Shown: positions 25,481 to 32,927, counted from the first letter of the stretch. The stretch: DNA of 54,724 bases from an uncultured Rubrobacteraceae bacterium (GCA_902806085.1 CADCVH010000011.1:1-54724), one strand, 5' to 3'. Numbers and translations are program-made. Notes: generated from the sequence alone by a model not told the origin.

Positions 25481-25858
25481 ATGCAATACGTTCACACCTG
25501 CTACAGGGTTCTCGACCTCGACAAGAGCATAGATTTCTACACGAACAAGCTGGGCCTGGAGCTCGCCCGCAAGACCCCCATCGGCGACGACGCGACCAAC
25601 GCCTTCTTCGCCGTCCCCGGCGATCCCGAGCCCCGGTTGGAGCTTACCCTCAACCACGACCAGACCGAGCCGTACGAGATCGGCACCGGCTACAGCCACG
25701 TCGCCTTCGCCGTCGAGGATTTGGATGTCCTCGCCGAGAAGCTCGAAGCGGCCGGCGGGGTGGAGTTCGAGAGCAAGCCCCACGCCATGGGCAGCGGCAC
25801 CCGCATATTCTTCGTCCGCGACCCCGACGGCTACCGCATAGAGTTCATAGAACGCTAG
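25481..25858 (+). CDS. gloA: Lactoylglutathione lyase / glyoxalase I family
   Basis: A 125-residue single-domain vicinal-oxygen-chelate protein. It has the glyoxalase I pattern: HTCYRVLDLDKSIDFYTNKLGL at the start with the metal-binding His, LELTLNHD with the Glu, HVAFAVED with the second His and YRIEFIER with the last Glu. It isomerises the hemithioacetal of methylglyoxal and a thiol cofactor; actinobacteria usually use mycothiol or other thiols rather than glutathione, so the thiol partner is open. ATG with AAAGGAGCGAGCC. Confidence 0.92.
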   Translation: MQYVHTCYRVLDLDKSIDFYTNKLGLELARKTPIGDDATNAFFAVPGDPEPRLELTLNHDQTEPYEIGTGYSHVAFAVEDLDVLAEKLEAAGGVEFESKPHAMGSGTRIFFVRDPDGYRIEFIER

Positions 25859-25977
25859 GAAGGCCGGCAGCAACCGGCCCGCCGCGGCCGGAGCCCCCTC
25901 GGCGGTCGGTTCCGGTCTTGGTGATCGCTGAGGGCCTCCGGCTATAGCCCTCGCCATCCCGCGTCGATGATCGGGTC

Positions 25978-26601
25978 GTGCGCGGGACGATCTCGATCAA
26001 CGCCTGGAGGGACGAGCGGGGCTACACGCTGCCCGAGGTCCTGACGGCCGTCGCGATCGCGGGCATCCTCGCGGCCATCGCCGTAGTGATCTTCCTGGCC
26101 CTCCTGGAGCGCTGGCGGGTCGAGGCCGCCGCCGACCAGCTCGCCGCGGACATGCGCCTCGCCCACTCGGGCGCCACCCAAGGGCTTACGGACTGGCGCA
26201 TGGTGATGATGCCCGACGGCGCGCCGCTGGCTGGATGTTCCGCCGCGGATTACTGCCTGCTCAAGCTGAAGACCGCCTACGCCACCGACGACGCCTCTCC
26301 CGCCCTCGCACCCGGTACTCCCCCGGCGCCCAAAGAGTTGCCCCCCGGCACCAAGATAAAGGAGGTCACCTTCGACCCGGACTGCTCCGGCGGAGACGCC
26401 GACGCCGTCGTGGCGCCCAGCAGTTGCGGGCCCGAGGCCACGCGGACCCTGGAGTTCAATTCCAACGGGACGGTGCGGACGCTGCGTCCGGGGCAGAGCG
26501 GGACGGTGAGGGTAAGCTCCGAAGACGGCAGCCCCTCCTGCGGCGTGGTCTTCCAGGCCGCCACGGCGAGGATCAGGATCGGTGAGATCGTCTACGGGTA
26601 G
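25978..26601 (+). CDS. Minor pseudopilin (GspH/FimT-like), first of four
   Basis: A 207-residue prepilin with RGYTLPEVLTAVAIAGILAAIAVVIFLALL: cleavage after Gly, aromatic +1 and Glu+5. It then has a globular domain with several cysteines (GCSAADYC, DPDCSGG, SSCGPE, SPSCGV), probably disulfide-bonded outside the cell. A GTG start is used at 25978; GTG and ATC alternatives nearby are unlikely to matter because the leader is removed. It overlaps the next gene by 20 bases. In type IV pili and type II secretion, such proteins prime pilus assembly at the tip. Confidence 0.85.
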   Translation: MRGTISINAWRDERGYTLPEVLTAVAIAGILAAIAVVIFLALLERWRVEAAADQLAADMRLAHSGATQGLTDWRMVMMPDGAPLAGCSAADYCLLKLKTAYATDDASPALAPGTPPAPKELPPGTKIKEVTFDPDCSGGDADAVVAPSSCGPEATRTLEFNSNGTVRTLRPGQSGTVRVSSEDGSPSCGVVFQAATARIRIGEIVYG

Positions 26602-27022
26602 ATGGGCGGACGAGACCGGCTCCTCCCTCGTGGAGGTGACCGTGGCGATGGTCGTCCTCGCCCTCGCCGTCGTCCCGATGGTCGGGATGCTCGAGGCCGG
26701 CCACCGGGCGGCGACCGCCTCCGGCGATTACGACGCGGCCCGCGCCCTCGCGAGCGCGAAGCTGGAAGAGGCCCGGGCGCTCCCCTACGCCAGGCCGGGC
26801 GGCGCCGCGGACAGCGCCGTCGAGGGGTACGCCCCGCCGGGGCCGCCGGCCGTCACGGAGAACGGCTTCACCCTCTCCGTGCGGACGGCGTTCGTGGACG
26901 AGGAATTCTCCGGCCCTGCGGGCTCGCCTCCCACGGGCCAGATGCGGATAGAGGCGCTGGTGGAGTGGGACGGCGACCGTTCCTACTCCACCACGGGGTT
27001 CGTCTCCGGGAGGCCGCCGTGA
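26582..27022 (+). CDS. Minor pseudopilin (PilV-like)
   Basis: A 146-residue prepilin: ETGSSLVEVTVAMVVLALAVVPMVGML with cleavage after Gly, Ser at +1 and Glu+5 (SSLVE), then the stalk helix continuing with AARALASAKLEEARALPY, as in PilV/GspI proteins. GTG start inside the previous gene; the stop overlaps the GTG of the next (GTGA). It should enter a four-subunit tip complex with its neighbours. Confidence 0.85.
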   Translation: MRSSTGRWADETGSSLVEVTVAMVVLALAVVPMVGMLEAGHRAATASGDYDAARALASAKLEEARALPYARPGGAADSAVEGYAPPGPPAVTENGFTLSVRTAFVDEEFSGPAGSPPTGQMRIEALVEWDGDRSYSTTGFVSGRPP

Positions 27023-27627
27023 GCCGGAGGATCCCGCGAGAAGAGGGCTTCACGTTGCCTGAGGTGCTGGTCGCGATGGTGATGATGGCCGGCGTGCTCT
27101 TCGCGCTCTACGCGATGTTCGACGCGAGCGTCAGGGTCTTCGGGGCGGGGCGAGACAGGGCGGAGGCGGCGCAGGCCGCCCGCCTCGGGTTGGCGAGGAT
27201 GGAGCGTGAGATCCGCGCGGCCTACCCGCAGGACAAGGCGAACGGGAACGGGACCCTGCTCTCGGACTTCACGGAGGAACGCCTCGCCTTCGGCAACGAC
27301 CTGAACGGCAACCGCCGAACGCTGAACCCCGCAACCGGGGCCACGGAAGCGCGCGAGGGGATCTCGTACGCGCTGGACGAGAACGGCGACCCTTTGAGGA
27401 ACGACGAGCGGCTGGTCGAGAGCGCGGAAGACGTCAATGGAGACGGCAGGGCGCTCACGCTCGAGTACCTCGACGCGAACGGGGACCCGGTGGTAGACGG
27501 CGACGAAGAGAACGTCGCCCTGGTGCGCATCGAGCTGGAGGTCCTCCTCGAACGGGAGGCCGGGGAGGAGACCGCGGGCCAGACGCTCACGACGGTCGTC
27601 GCGTTGAGGAACCGGGGCGGGGCGTGA
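27019..27627 (+). CDS. Minor pseudopilin (PilW-like)
   Basis: A 202-residue prepilin with EEGFTLPEVLVAMVMMAGVLFALYAMF, where Gly, Phe+1 and Glu+5 are all present. It continues with RLGLARMEREIRAAYPQ, as in PilW/GspJ proteins, then a long domain rich in Asp/Asn (DENGDP, DVNGDGR, DANGDP), reminiscent of calcium-binding DxNxD loops. GTG at 27019 overlaps the upstream stop. Confidence 0.85.
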   Translation: MSRRIPREEGFTLPEVLVAMVMMAGVLFALYAMFDASVRVFGAGRDRAEAAQAARLGLARMEREIRAAYPQDKANGNGTLLSDFTEERLAFGNDLNGNRRTLNPATGATEAREGISYALDENGDPLRNDERLVESAEDVNGDGRALTLEYLDANGDPVVDGDEENVALVRIELEVLLEREAGEETAGQTLTTVVALRNRGGA

Positions 27628-28184
27628 TCCGGCACCCGTGGCGCGACGAATCCGGGGTGGCGTTGGCCCTGGCGGTGATAGTCGTGGTCCTCGTCGGCGT
27701 CCTCGCGGCCGGGTTCCTGGCGGTCGTGCGCAGCGACCTGCGCTCCACGATCTCCGCCAACGGGGGCCAGAGGGCGTTCGACCTCGCCGACGCCGGCGCC
27801 CAGGCCGCCGCGGCCCGGCTCCGTACCGACGCAAACCCCGGACACTACGACGCCGGTGCCACGGACAACACGGGGTGGGCCTACGTCTCACCGGACGGCA
27901 CTCCGCCCGGCGCCCCGCCCGGCAAAACGCTGGTCTTCGACGACGGCTCCGCGAGGGTCACGGTCCGCTACCTCCTCCCCGCCACGACCGCGGCCCAGCA
28001 GAGAAAGAAGGATCGCGCGCCAGAACGGGTCCCCGACGGGCTCTCCGACTACCCGGACAGGGACTTCTTCCTCGTCGTCTCAGAAGGCGTATCCGGCGAG
28101 GCGAGGCGCAAGGTCGAGGTCATCCTGTACGCGACCGACCCCGGCGGGGTCGAGCGATGGAGCTGGCGGGAGGCCTACGAATAG
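27624..28184 (+). CDS. Pilus assembly protein (PilX/GspK-like)
   Basis: A 186-residue protein beginning RHPWRDESGVALALAVIVVVLVGVLAAGF, a pilin-like membrane segment lacking Glu+5, as in GspK/PilX. FDLADAGAQAAAARLRTD follows, a typical stretch of PilX N-terminal domains. It overlaps the preceding gene by four bases (GTGA), closing the minor-pilin operon. Lack of Glu+5 suits the tip-most subunit of the complex. Confidence 0.8.
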   Translation: MIRHPWRDESGVALALAVIVVVLVGVLAAGFLAVVRSDLRSTISANGGQRAFDLADAGAQAAAARLRTDANPGHYDAGATDNTGWAYVSPDGTPPGAPPGKTLVFDDGSARVTVRYLLPATTAAQQRKKDRAPERVPDGLSDYPDRDFFLVVSEGVSGEARRKVEVILYATDPGGVERWSWREAYE

Positions 28185-28258
28185 CACGAACTCCATCGCC
28201 CCCGACCCCGTTGAGACGCCAGGCGGGGTCCCTCCACCACAACGGGACCACAAAATTC

Positions 28259-28274
28259 TTAACCCGTCCTTAAC
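28259..28274 (+). promoter_or_regulatory. Tandem TTAAC boxes, candidate response-regulator site
   Basis: TTAAC at 28259-28263 and 28270-28274 are spaced one helical turn apart (11 bases), the layout of OmpR/PhoB-family binding sites. A TAGTGT candidate -10 lies at 28307-28312, so the boxes would sit near the -35 of the downstream small gene. Confidence 0.4.
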
Positions 28275-28345
28275 GCTTCTACCTTCAGGTGGGTCCGTGT
28301 GGGGTGTAGTGTGGGGGCGACCGGTGGGAAAATGGTGGGGTGGTT

Positions 28346-28579
28346 ATGCTTTCTCGGGAAGAGACGGTTACTTTTCTGTGGCGGTGCTCCGGCTGTCCGG
28401 CGGTCTACGATGCCGAAAGACTGGCGTCCTTGCTCGATGACGGAACCTCCAAGGCATGCTTCTGCGGCGGGCGGTTGATCGAGGACGTCGGCCCCGTGCC
28501 CGGGCGCGACGGCGAGGCCGCAGGCGGGTCGGATGCCGTGGTGCGCTACCGCGCGATGGGGCTCTTGCGCAGTTTCTGA
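28346..28579 (+). CDS. Small zinc-finger-like protein
   Basis: A 77-residue protein with four cysteines arranged C-x2-C (WRCSGC) and C-x-C (ACFCGG), suggesting a zinc site, then a Gly/Asp-rich tail. ATG at 28346 is preferred; GTG at 28340 is in frame. No family recognised. The tandem TTAAC boxes upstream hint at phosphate- or stress-type control. Confidence 0.6.
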   Translation: MLSREETVTFLWRCSGCPAVYDAERLASLLDDGTSKACFCGGRLIEDVGPVPGRDGEAAGGSDAVVRYRAMGLLRSF

Positions 28580-28604
28580 CCCTGGCGGGGACGACACGTG
28601 CCGC

Positions 28605-28610
28605 TAGAAT
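28605..28610 (+). promoter_or_regulatory. Leaderless -10 of the 145-residue membrane protein
   Basis: TAGAAT ends exactly six bases before ATG 28617; no ribosome site is present. Confidence 0.6.
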
Positions 28611-28616
28611 GCGGCC

Positions 28617-29054
28617 ATGGAGAAGAGAGAGGAACCCGGCGGCGCCTTACGCGTCGGCATGGTGTGGGGTGGGATCGGCGGGGTGCTGGGTTTCGTCGCC
28701 TCGCTGCTCGGCTCCCTGGCCGGAATACTCGCCGGGGCCTTTGTCGGCTACTCCTGCGGCAAGCGGGCCGCGGGGGCCGAAACCGGGCGGCACGGGGCGC
28801 TCTCCGGCCTGATCGGGGGCGCGGTCGCCGCCCCCGTCTACGTGATAGGAGCCTCCGCGGGCGCCCTGGTCGCGGCCCACGGCATAGGCTCCCCCCGCAT
28901 GGCCGCCACCCTCTCGGACGTGCTCGGCACGCCCATATCCGCCGACGAAGCCTGGACGCTCTTCCTCCTCAGCATCGTCCTCTCCGCCCTCCTCCAGGCC
29001 GCCATCTTTATAGCGTCGGCCACCGCCGCCGGCGCGTTGGCGAAAAGGGGCTAG
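28617..29054 (+). CDS. Hypothetical membrane protein with four helices
   Basis: A 145-residue protein with hydrophobic segments near 13-48, 62-84, 86-92 and 111-140, rich in Gly/Ala (GGIGGVLGFVASLLGSLAGILAGAF), resembling glycine-zipper membrane proteins. Function unknown. Apparently leaderless ATG. Confidence 0.75.
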   Translation: MEKREEPGGALRVGMVWGGIGGVLGFVASLLGSLAGILAGAFVGYSCGKRAAGAETGRHGALSGLIGGAVAAPVYVIGASAGALVAAHGIGSPRMAATLSDVLGTPISADEAWTLFLLSIVLSALLQAAIFIASATAAGALAKRG

Positions 29055-29069
29055 CCGACACGGCGCCGT

Positions 29070-29112
29070 CGACGCTTTTCAGCACGCTCCGGCTTCGCCT
29101 ACGCTTCAGGAT
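29070..29112. repeat. Dispersed TTCG stem-loop repeat, copy near 29.1 kb
   Basis: TCAGCACGCTCCGGCTTCGC followed by CTACGCTTCAGG matches 31523-31555 closely. A GGC-TTCG-CC hairpin is at its centre. The rest of 29055-29228 contains no gene. Confidence 0.55.
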
Positions 29113-29228
29113 TGTCAGCCCCGTTTGCCGGGATCGGGTCCCGGCCTTGGGAGGTTCCCTTCGTCGAGCCACGGTGCGCCTACTACCCGGCTGAAATGCC
29201 GAAAGTTGTCGAGGGAGGCGTGCTGGGC

Positions 29229-29702
29229 CTACTCTTTCGCCGCTTCGGCGGCGGTATCGCCGAAGACCAGGCCTTCGTGCTCCGGGCGCGTGACGCCGGC
29301 CTTCTCCAGGCGGCGGTCCCTCTGGTACTTTCTGATGGCGGCTTTTACGGTGCCGAGGCCCAAAGTGGCGCACTTCGGGCGGGAGGCCACGACCTGGCGG
29401 CCGAGCTTTTCGATCATCTCGTTGTAGTCGAGCTCGAGCACCTCGTCCATGGTGAGGTTGCCGTCGTGTATCTCCTCCAGAATCATGCTGGAGGCGGCCA
29501 TGCTGATGGTGCAGCCTTCGCCCTCGTAGGTGACGTCGTGGATGTGCTCGTGGTCCTCGTTCCCCTTGAGGTAGACGGTGACCACGTCCCCGCATCCGGG
29601 GTTGCCCCCAGGCATCTGCACGTCGGCCCCCCCGAGCGCGCCTCGGTGCCGCGGCCTCTCGTAGTGGTCCAGCAGGATCTGTATCTGCAACTGCCTGTCC
29701 AA
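29229..29702 (-). CDS. sufU: Iron-sulfur cluster scaffold, SufU/IscU type
   Basis: A 157-residue SufU-like protein with the three conserved cysteines, C37 (GNPGCGD), C64 (GEGCTIS) and C111 (RPKCATL), plus the D39 next to the first. SufU accepts persulfide from SufS as a zinc-dependent sulfur transfer protein or acts as scaffold in Gram-positive Suf systems. Here it stands alone; sufS and sufBCD must lie elsewhere. TTG start with GAGAGG six bases ahead; a TAAAAT -10 lies at 29752-29747. The C-terminal tail (PEHEGLVFGDTAAEAAKE) is longer than usual. Confidence 0.92.
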   Translation of the reverse strand: MDRQLQIQILLDHYERPRHRGALGGADVQMPGGNPGCGDVVTVYLKGNEDHEHIHDVTYEGEGCTISMAASSMILEEIHDGNLTMDEVLELDYNEMIEKLGRQVVASRPKCATLGLGTVKAAIRKYQRDRRLEKAGVTRPEHEGLVFGDTAAEAAKE

Positions 29703-29790
29703 CGCAAGCCTCTCCGCTCTACTATCCGGTGGATCTCCTGGGCCGAATTTTACCGTACCCGGGGAGCCCTACCGTGAACTTGCTACAGTT

Positions 29791-29799
29791 TGTTACACT
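29791..29799 (+). promoter_or_regulatory. Extended -10, leaderless, of ychF
   Basis: TGTTACACT is a TGnTANNNT extended -10; the hexamer ends six bases before ATG 29806 and no ribosome site exists. Confidence 0.65.
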
Positions 29800-29805
29800 A
29801 GTCCT

Positions 29806-30888
29806 ATGAGAGTCGGAATAGTAGGCCTACCCAACGTGGGCAAGTCCACGGTCTTTAACAGCCTGACGCGGGCCGGCGCTGAGGCGCAGAATTACCCGTT
29901 CACGACCATCGACCCGAACCTGGGGGTCGCCGTGGTCCCCGACGGGCGCCTGGACGCCCTGGCCCGGACGATGAAGAGCCGGCGCGTGGTGCCGGCGACG
30001 GTTGACTTCGTGGACATCGCGGGGCTGGTGCGCGGGGCGAGCGCGGGGGAGGGCCTGGGCAACCAGTTTCTCGGTCACATCCGCGAGTGCGACGCCATAG
30101 CGCACGTCGTCCGCTGCTTTGTGGATGAGGACGTGGTTCACGTCGACGGCAAGGTGGACCCCGAGGGGGACGCGGAGACCATAAACACGGAGCTCTTGCT
30201 GGCCGACCTCGCGACCGTGGAGCGGAGGCTGGACCGGGTCGGGAGGTCAGCCAAGGGCGGCGACGCGAAGCTCAAGGCCGAGGCCGCCGAGCTCGAGAAG
30301 CTGCTGCAACACATCTCCGACGGCAACCCCGCCCGCTCCTACCCGGAGAGCGAGGCGCTGCGGGAGGCGATGGGGACGCTCATCACGGCCAAGCCCACCC
30401 TCTACGTGGCGAACGTGGACGAGGAGTCGGTCGCGGAAGGCAACACGTACAGCGCCAGGGTCGAGAAGCTGGCCGCGCGCGAAGGGGCCGAGGCCGTGCG
30501 CCTCTCCGCGAAGCTCGAGGCCGAGGTGGTGGAGCTCGCGGAGGACGAGGCGCGGGAGTACCTGGAGATGCTCGGTCTTGAGACCGCGGGCTTCCAGGAG
30601 TTCGTGCGGGTGGCCTACCGCCTGCTCGGCCTCGTCACGTTCTTCACCGCCGGGGAGAAGGAGAGCCGGGCCTGGACCGTGCGGGAGGGCTCCACGATCC
30701 GCACCGCCGCCGGCCGCATCCATACGGACATGGAGCGCGGCTTTATCGCGGCCGAGGTGGGGGACTGGGAGAACATCGTCGCCGCGGGCTCCTGGTCGAA
30801 GGCCAAGGAGTCGGCCGACATCCGGCTCGAAGGACGCGGCTACGTCGTAAAAGACGGCGACACCGTACTTATCCGCTTCAACGTCTAG
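29806..30888 (+). CDS. ychF: Redox-regulated ATPase YchF (OLA1 family)
   Basis: A 360-residue Obg-family ATPase. GLPNVGKSTVFNSL (6-19) is the P loop, DIAGLVRGAS the switch II, and NVDE replaces NKxD, the hallmark of ATP over GTP preference; the C-terminal TGS domain runs to the end (FFTAGEKESRAWTVREGS onward). It binds ribosomes and is linked to stress responses. ATG follows an extended -10 without leader. The stop TAG overlaps the GTG of the selenoprotein gene by one base. Confidence 0.95.
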   Translation: MRVGIVGLPNVGKSTVFNSLTRAGAEAQNYPFTTIDPNLGVAVVPDGRLDALARTMKSRRVVPATVDFVDIAGLVRGASAGEGLGNQFLGHIRECDAIAHVVRCFVDEDVVHVDGKVDPEGDAETINTELLLADLATVERRLDRVGRSAKGGDAKLKAEAAELEKLLQHISDGNPARSYPESEALREAMGTLITAKPTLYVANVDEESVAEGNTYSARVEKLAAREGAEAVRLSAKLEAEVVELAEDEAREYLEMLGLETAGFQEFVRVAYRLLGLVTFFTAGEKESRAWTVREGSTIRTAAGRIHTDMERGFIAAEVGDWENIVAAGSWSKAKESADIRLEGRGYVVKDGDTVLIRFNV

Positions 30889-31517
30889 TGGTCCCCTTCG
30901 TCCGGCCCAAGAAGCCCCTCAAGGAGAGCAGGCTCGCGCTCGTCACGACCGGCGGCGTGCACCTGCCCGAACAACCGCGCTTCGACATAGACGACCCGGC
31001 CGGGGACTGCTCGTACCGCGAGATCCCATCCGGCGCGCAAAAACTCACCTGGACCCACGCCTACCACCGCCCCGACGAGGGCTCGGACCTAGATGCCGTC
31101 TTCCCCCTGTGGACCGTGAGAGACCTCGTCTCGACGGGCAGAGTCGGGGGCCTCAACCCCCGCCACTTCTCCTTCATGGGCGCGATCCACGACACCGGGC
31201 CGCTGTCCGAAAAAACGGCCCCCGAGGTCGCCGGAAGACTGGTCGAAGACGGCGCCGACGCGGTCCTCCTCACGCCTTCCTGACCCCTCTGCCACCGGGC
31301 CGTGGGCCTGGTCTGCGAGGCTATTGAGAGCAGGGGCATACCTACCGTAACCCTCGCCATGGAGCGCGGGGTGCCGGCCCCCCGCGTCGCCCGCGTCTCC
31401 TTCCCGTACAACCTCCCGATGGGCGAGCCTGGGGACAAGGAGGGCCACAGACGGGTCGCCCTTGCCGCGCTCGGGCTTCTGCACGAGCTGGAGGGTCCGG
31501 CGGAATTGGATATTTAG
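30888..31517 (+). CDS. UGA-containing selenoprotein, GrdB/PrdB-like reductase family
   Basis: Read through an internal TGA at 31281-31283, this gene encodes 209 residues ending at TAG 31515. Residue 132 would be selenocysteine within LLTPS-U-PLC, a UxxC redox motif in the same position as in glycine/sarcosine/betaine/proline reductase selenoprotein B. Coding character continues past the TGA: HRAVGLVCEAIESRGIPTVTLAM and GEPGDKEGHRRVALAALGLL follow in the same frame with high G/C third positions. An eight-base-pair hairpin with loop GTG starts 11 bases after the TGA. The protein resembles the short GrdB-like oxidoreductases seen outside Clostridia, where the substrate is unknown. It needs selA/selB/selC/selD elsewhere. 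Conventional gene calling would give two separate partial genes. Confidence 0.85.
31281..31312 (+). promoter_or_regulatory. Selenocysteine UGA codon and bacterial SECIS-like hairpin
   Basis: After TGA 31281-31283, ACCGGGCC (31294-31301) pairs with GGCCTGGT (31305-31312), eight pairs with one G-T, around loop GTG. The 18 bases from UGA to the loop and the G at the first loop position fit the bacterial SECIS rules (16-37 nt spacing, loop of 3-14 with an early G). Confidence 0.8.
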
Positions 31518-31521
31518 CCTG

Positions 31522-31580
31522 TCAGCACGCTGCGGCTTCGCCTCCGCCCTCAGCATGCCTCCTTCGGAGGGTTTCAGCTT
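31522..31580. repeat. Dispersed TTCG stem-loop repeat, copy near 31.5 kb
   Basis: TCAGCACGCTGCGGCTTCGC then CTCCGCCCTCAGC parallels the copy at 29.07 kb; a CCTCC-TTCG-GAGG hairpin follows. The remaining gap to 31776 has no gene besides the promoter at 31731. Confidence 0.55.
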
Positions 31581-31730
31581 GTCAGCTTCCGGCCGCTCAC
31601 GGCTCGGCTGGGCGGCGCACCACGCGGCGGTTCAGGTGTTTCGGGGCGTATCGCACACGGGCACCTTGCTGAAAGCCGTGAAGCGGCGAGCTGAGGTTCT
31701 CCCCGGAGGGGACGTGCTGACACGCTAAGA

Positions 31731-31736
31731 TATAAT
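31731..31736 (+). promoter_or_regulatory. -10 element of the DUF6391-like gene
   Basis: A perfect TATAAT lies 40 bases before GTG 31777; GAGGAAAG at about 31760-31767 is the ribosome site. Confidence 0.6.
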
Positions 31737-31776
31737 CCCTGGTAGGACGTATCCCAACCGAGGAAAGTAGCCTTAC

Positions 31777-32466
31777 GTGGCCCTGGTACTGGTTCTGTTC
31801 GTGGCGTTTTTCGTGGTCCTCTTCCTGTTCTTGCTGCCGATCCTCTTCTCGTTGCAGGCTGTGGGGAGTTTGTTTGTCTACCCGAAGCAGCTAAGGGCGG
31901 TGTTGGGGAACAGGATCCTGCGCCGCAACCACGCCCTGGAGCACGCGACCATCGTGGTCATGATGGAGCGGGAGCCGGGGCGCAAGCTGAACGGCTTCTC
32001 CACCGACGACGGGTTCTTCGTGCAGGGCGTCCGCTCGATGGAGGAGGTGGATAGTGCCGCCAGGGAGGCGCTCAGGAGGCTCAGGCGCGGCCAGAAGCGT
32101 CTGGCGATACACCGCAACTGCGGCACGACCATCGTGGCGGCGAACCTGCTCACGGCGGTCCTCTTTCTCCTCTCTTTGGGGGTCGGGATCTACATGGGCT
32201 GGCCGCTCTACCTCATGGTCGTGGGCTCCGTCGTCGCGGCCCTCCTGTTGCGGGTGCCCCTGAGCCTCCTGCTGCAGCGGTTCGTCACCACGGACGCCGA
32301 CCTCTCCAACGCCGAGGTCGGCTGGGTCGAGCCCGCCAACCCGAGGGACCTGCGCGGCGGCGTCTTCGGCCTCTTGCTCGCCGCCTCCACCGTTCAGGTT
32401 CGCGTCTTCCACACCGACCCCGACGCCGTGGAGATCCTGCGCGACGACGGCGCGGTCGTCCGGTAA
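31777..32466 (+). CDS. Membrane protein of DUF6391 type
   Basis: A 229-residue protein: an N-terminal helix (LVLFVAFFVVLFLFLLPILFSL), a conserved soluble block NRILRRNHALEHATIVVMMERE with a HALEHA His/Glu motif, then NCGTTIVAANLL and two more helices. The HALEHAT motif with nearby NCGT is typical of a family found in cyanobacteria and actinobacteria and annotated as DUF6391, in my recollection. A metal site is suggested by the His/Glu cluster but no activity is known. Confidence 0.7.
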   Translation: MALVLVLFVAFFVVLFLFLLPILFSLQAVGSLFVYPKQLRAVLGNRILRRNHALEHATIVVMMEREPGRKLNGFSTDDGFFVQGVRSMEEVDSAAREALRRLRRGQKRLAIHRNCGTTIVAANLLTAVLFLLSLGVGIYMGWPLYLMVVGSVVAALLLRVPLSLLLQRFVTTDADLSNAEVGWVEPANPRDLRGGVFGLLLAASTVQVRVFHTDPDAVEILRDDGAVVR

Positions 32467-32507
32467 TCGGACGCCCCCCGGTCCGTGCCGGCCCCCGCCC
32501 GACGCCC

Positions 32508-32927
32508 ATGCTCTGCGTCTTGCTGGGGTGCCTGATCTTGGCGTCCGCCTGCGGCGGGGCCGGCACCCCCACCGGAACGGAGGCCGGACCCGCCTCATCC
32601 GACACCGTCCCACAGACAACGGCGCGAGAGGCCGGCGACGGCGAGGTCCTTGCCGGCACCGCGGACGGTAACGTGATGCGGGCCGGGAGCGGCGACGACG
32701 TGGTGCGCGGCATGGGTGGCGACGACGAGATCTACGGCGGCGAAGGCAAGGACCGGCTCTTTGGCGGCCCCGGGAACGACCTCGTGGACGCGCAGGACCC
32801 GGACGACGTCGGGGGGGCGGGTAGGGACGAGATCTCCTGCGGCCCCGGCCGCGACGAAGTCCTCATGGACGCCGACGACGAGGAGAAGCCGCGCCACTGC
32901 GAGATGGCCGGCGTCGGCTCTTCTTGA
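32508..32927 (+). CDS. Lipoprotein with short RTX-type repeats
   Basis: A 139-residue lipoprotein: signal segment ending in lipobox ASAC, then a Thr/Ser/Pro linker, then three to four GGxGxD repeats (GSGDDVVRGMGGDDEIYGGEGKDRLFGG) and a tail ISCGPGRDEV...RHCEM with two cysteines. The tail layout matches the secreted RTX protein at 11298, so both belong to one family of small calcium-binding surface proteins. ATG at 32508, 41 bases downstream of the preceding stop. Confidence 0.8.
   Translation: MLCVLLGCLILASACGGAGTPTGTEAGPASSDTVPQTTAREAGDGEVLAGTADGNVMRAGSGDDVVRGMGGDDEIYGGEGKDRLFGGPGNDLVDAQDPDDVGGAGRDEISCGPGRDEVLMDADDEEKPRHCEMAGVGSS

Noticed and set aside
31302-31517. Separate 71-codon gene starting at GTG 31302
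   Set aside because: Its start lies in the SECIS loop and it continues the reading frame of the upstream gene; read-through as one selenoprotein explains both parts better.
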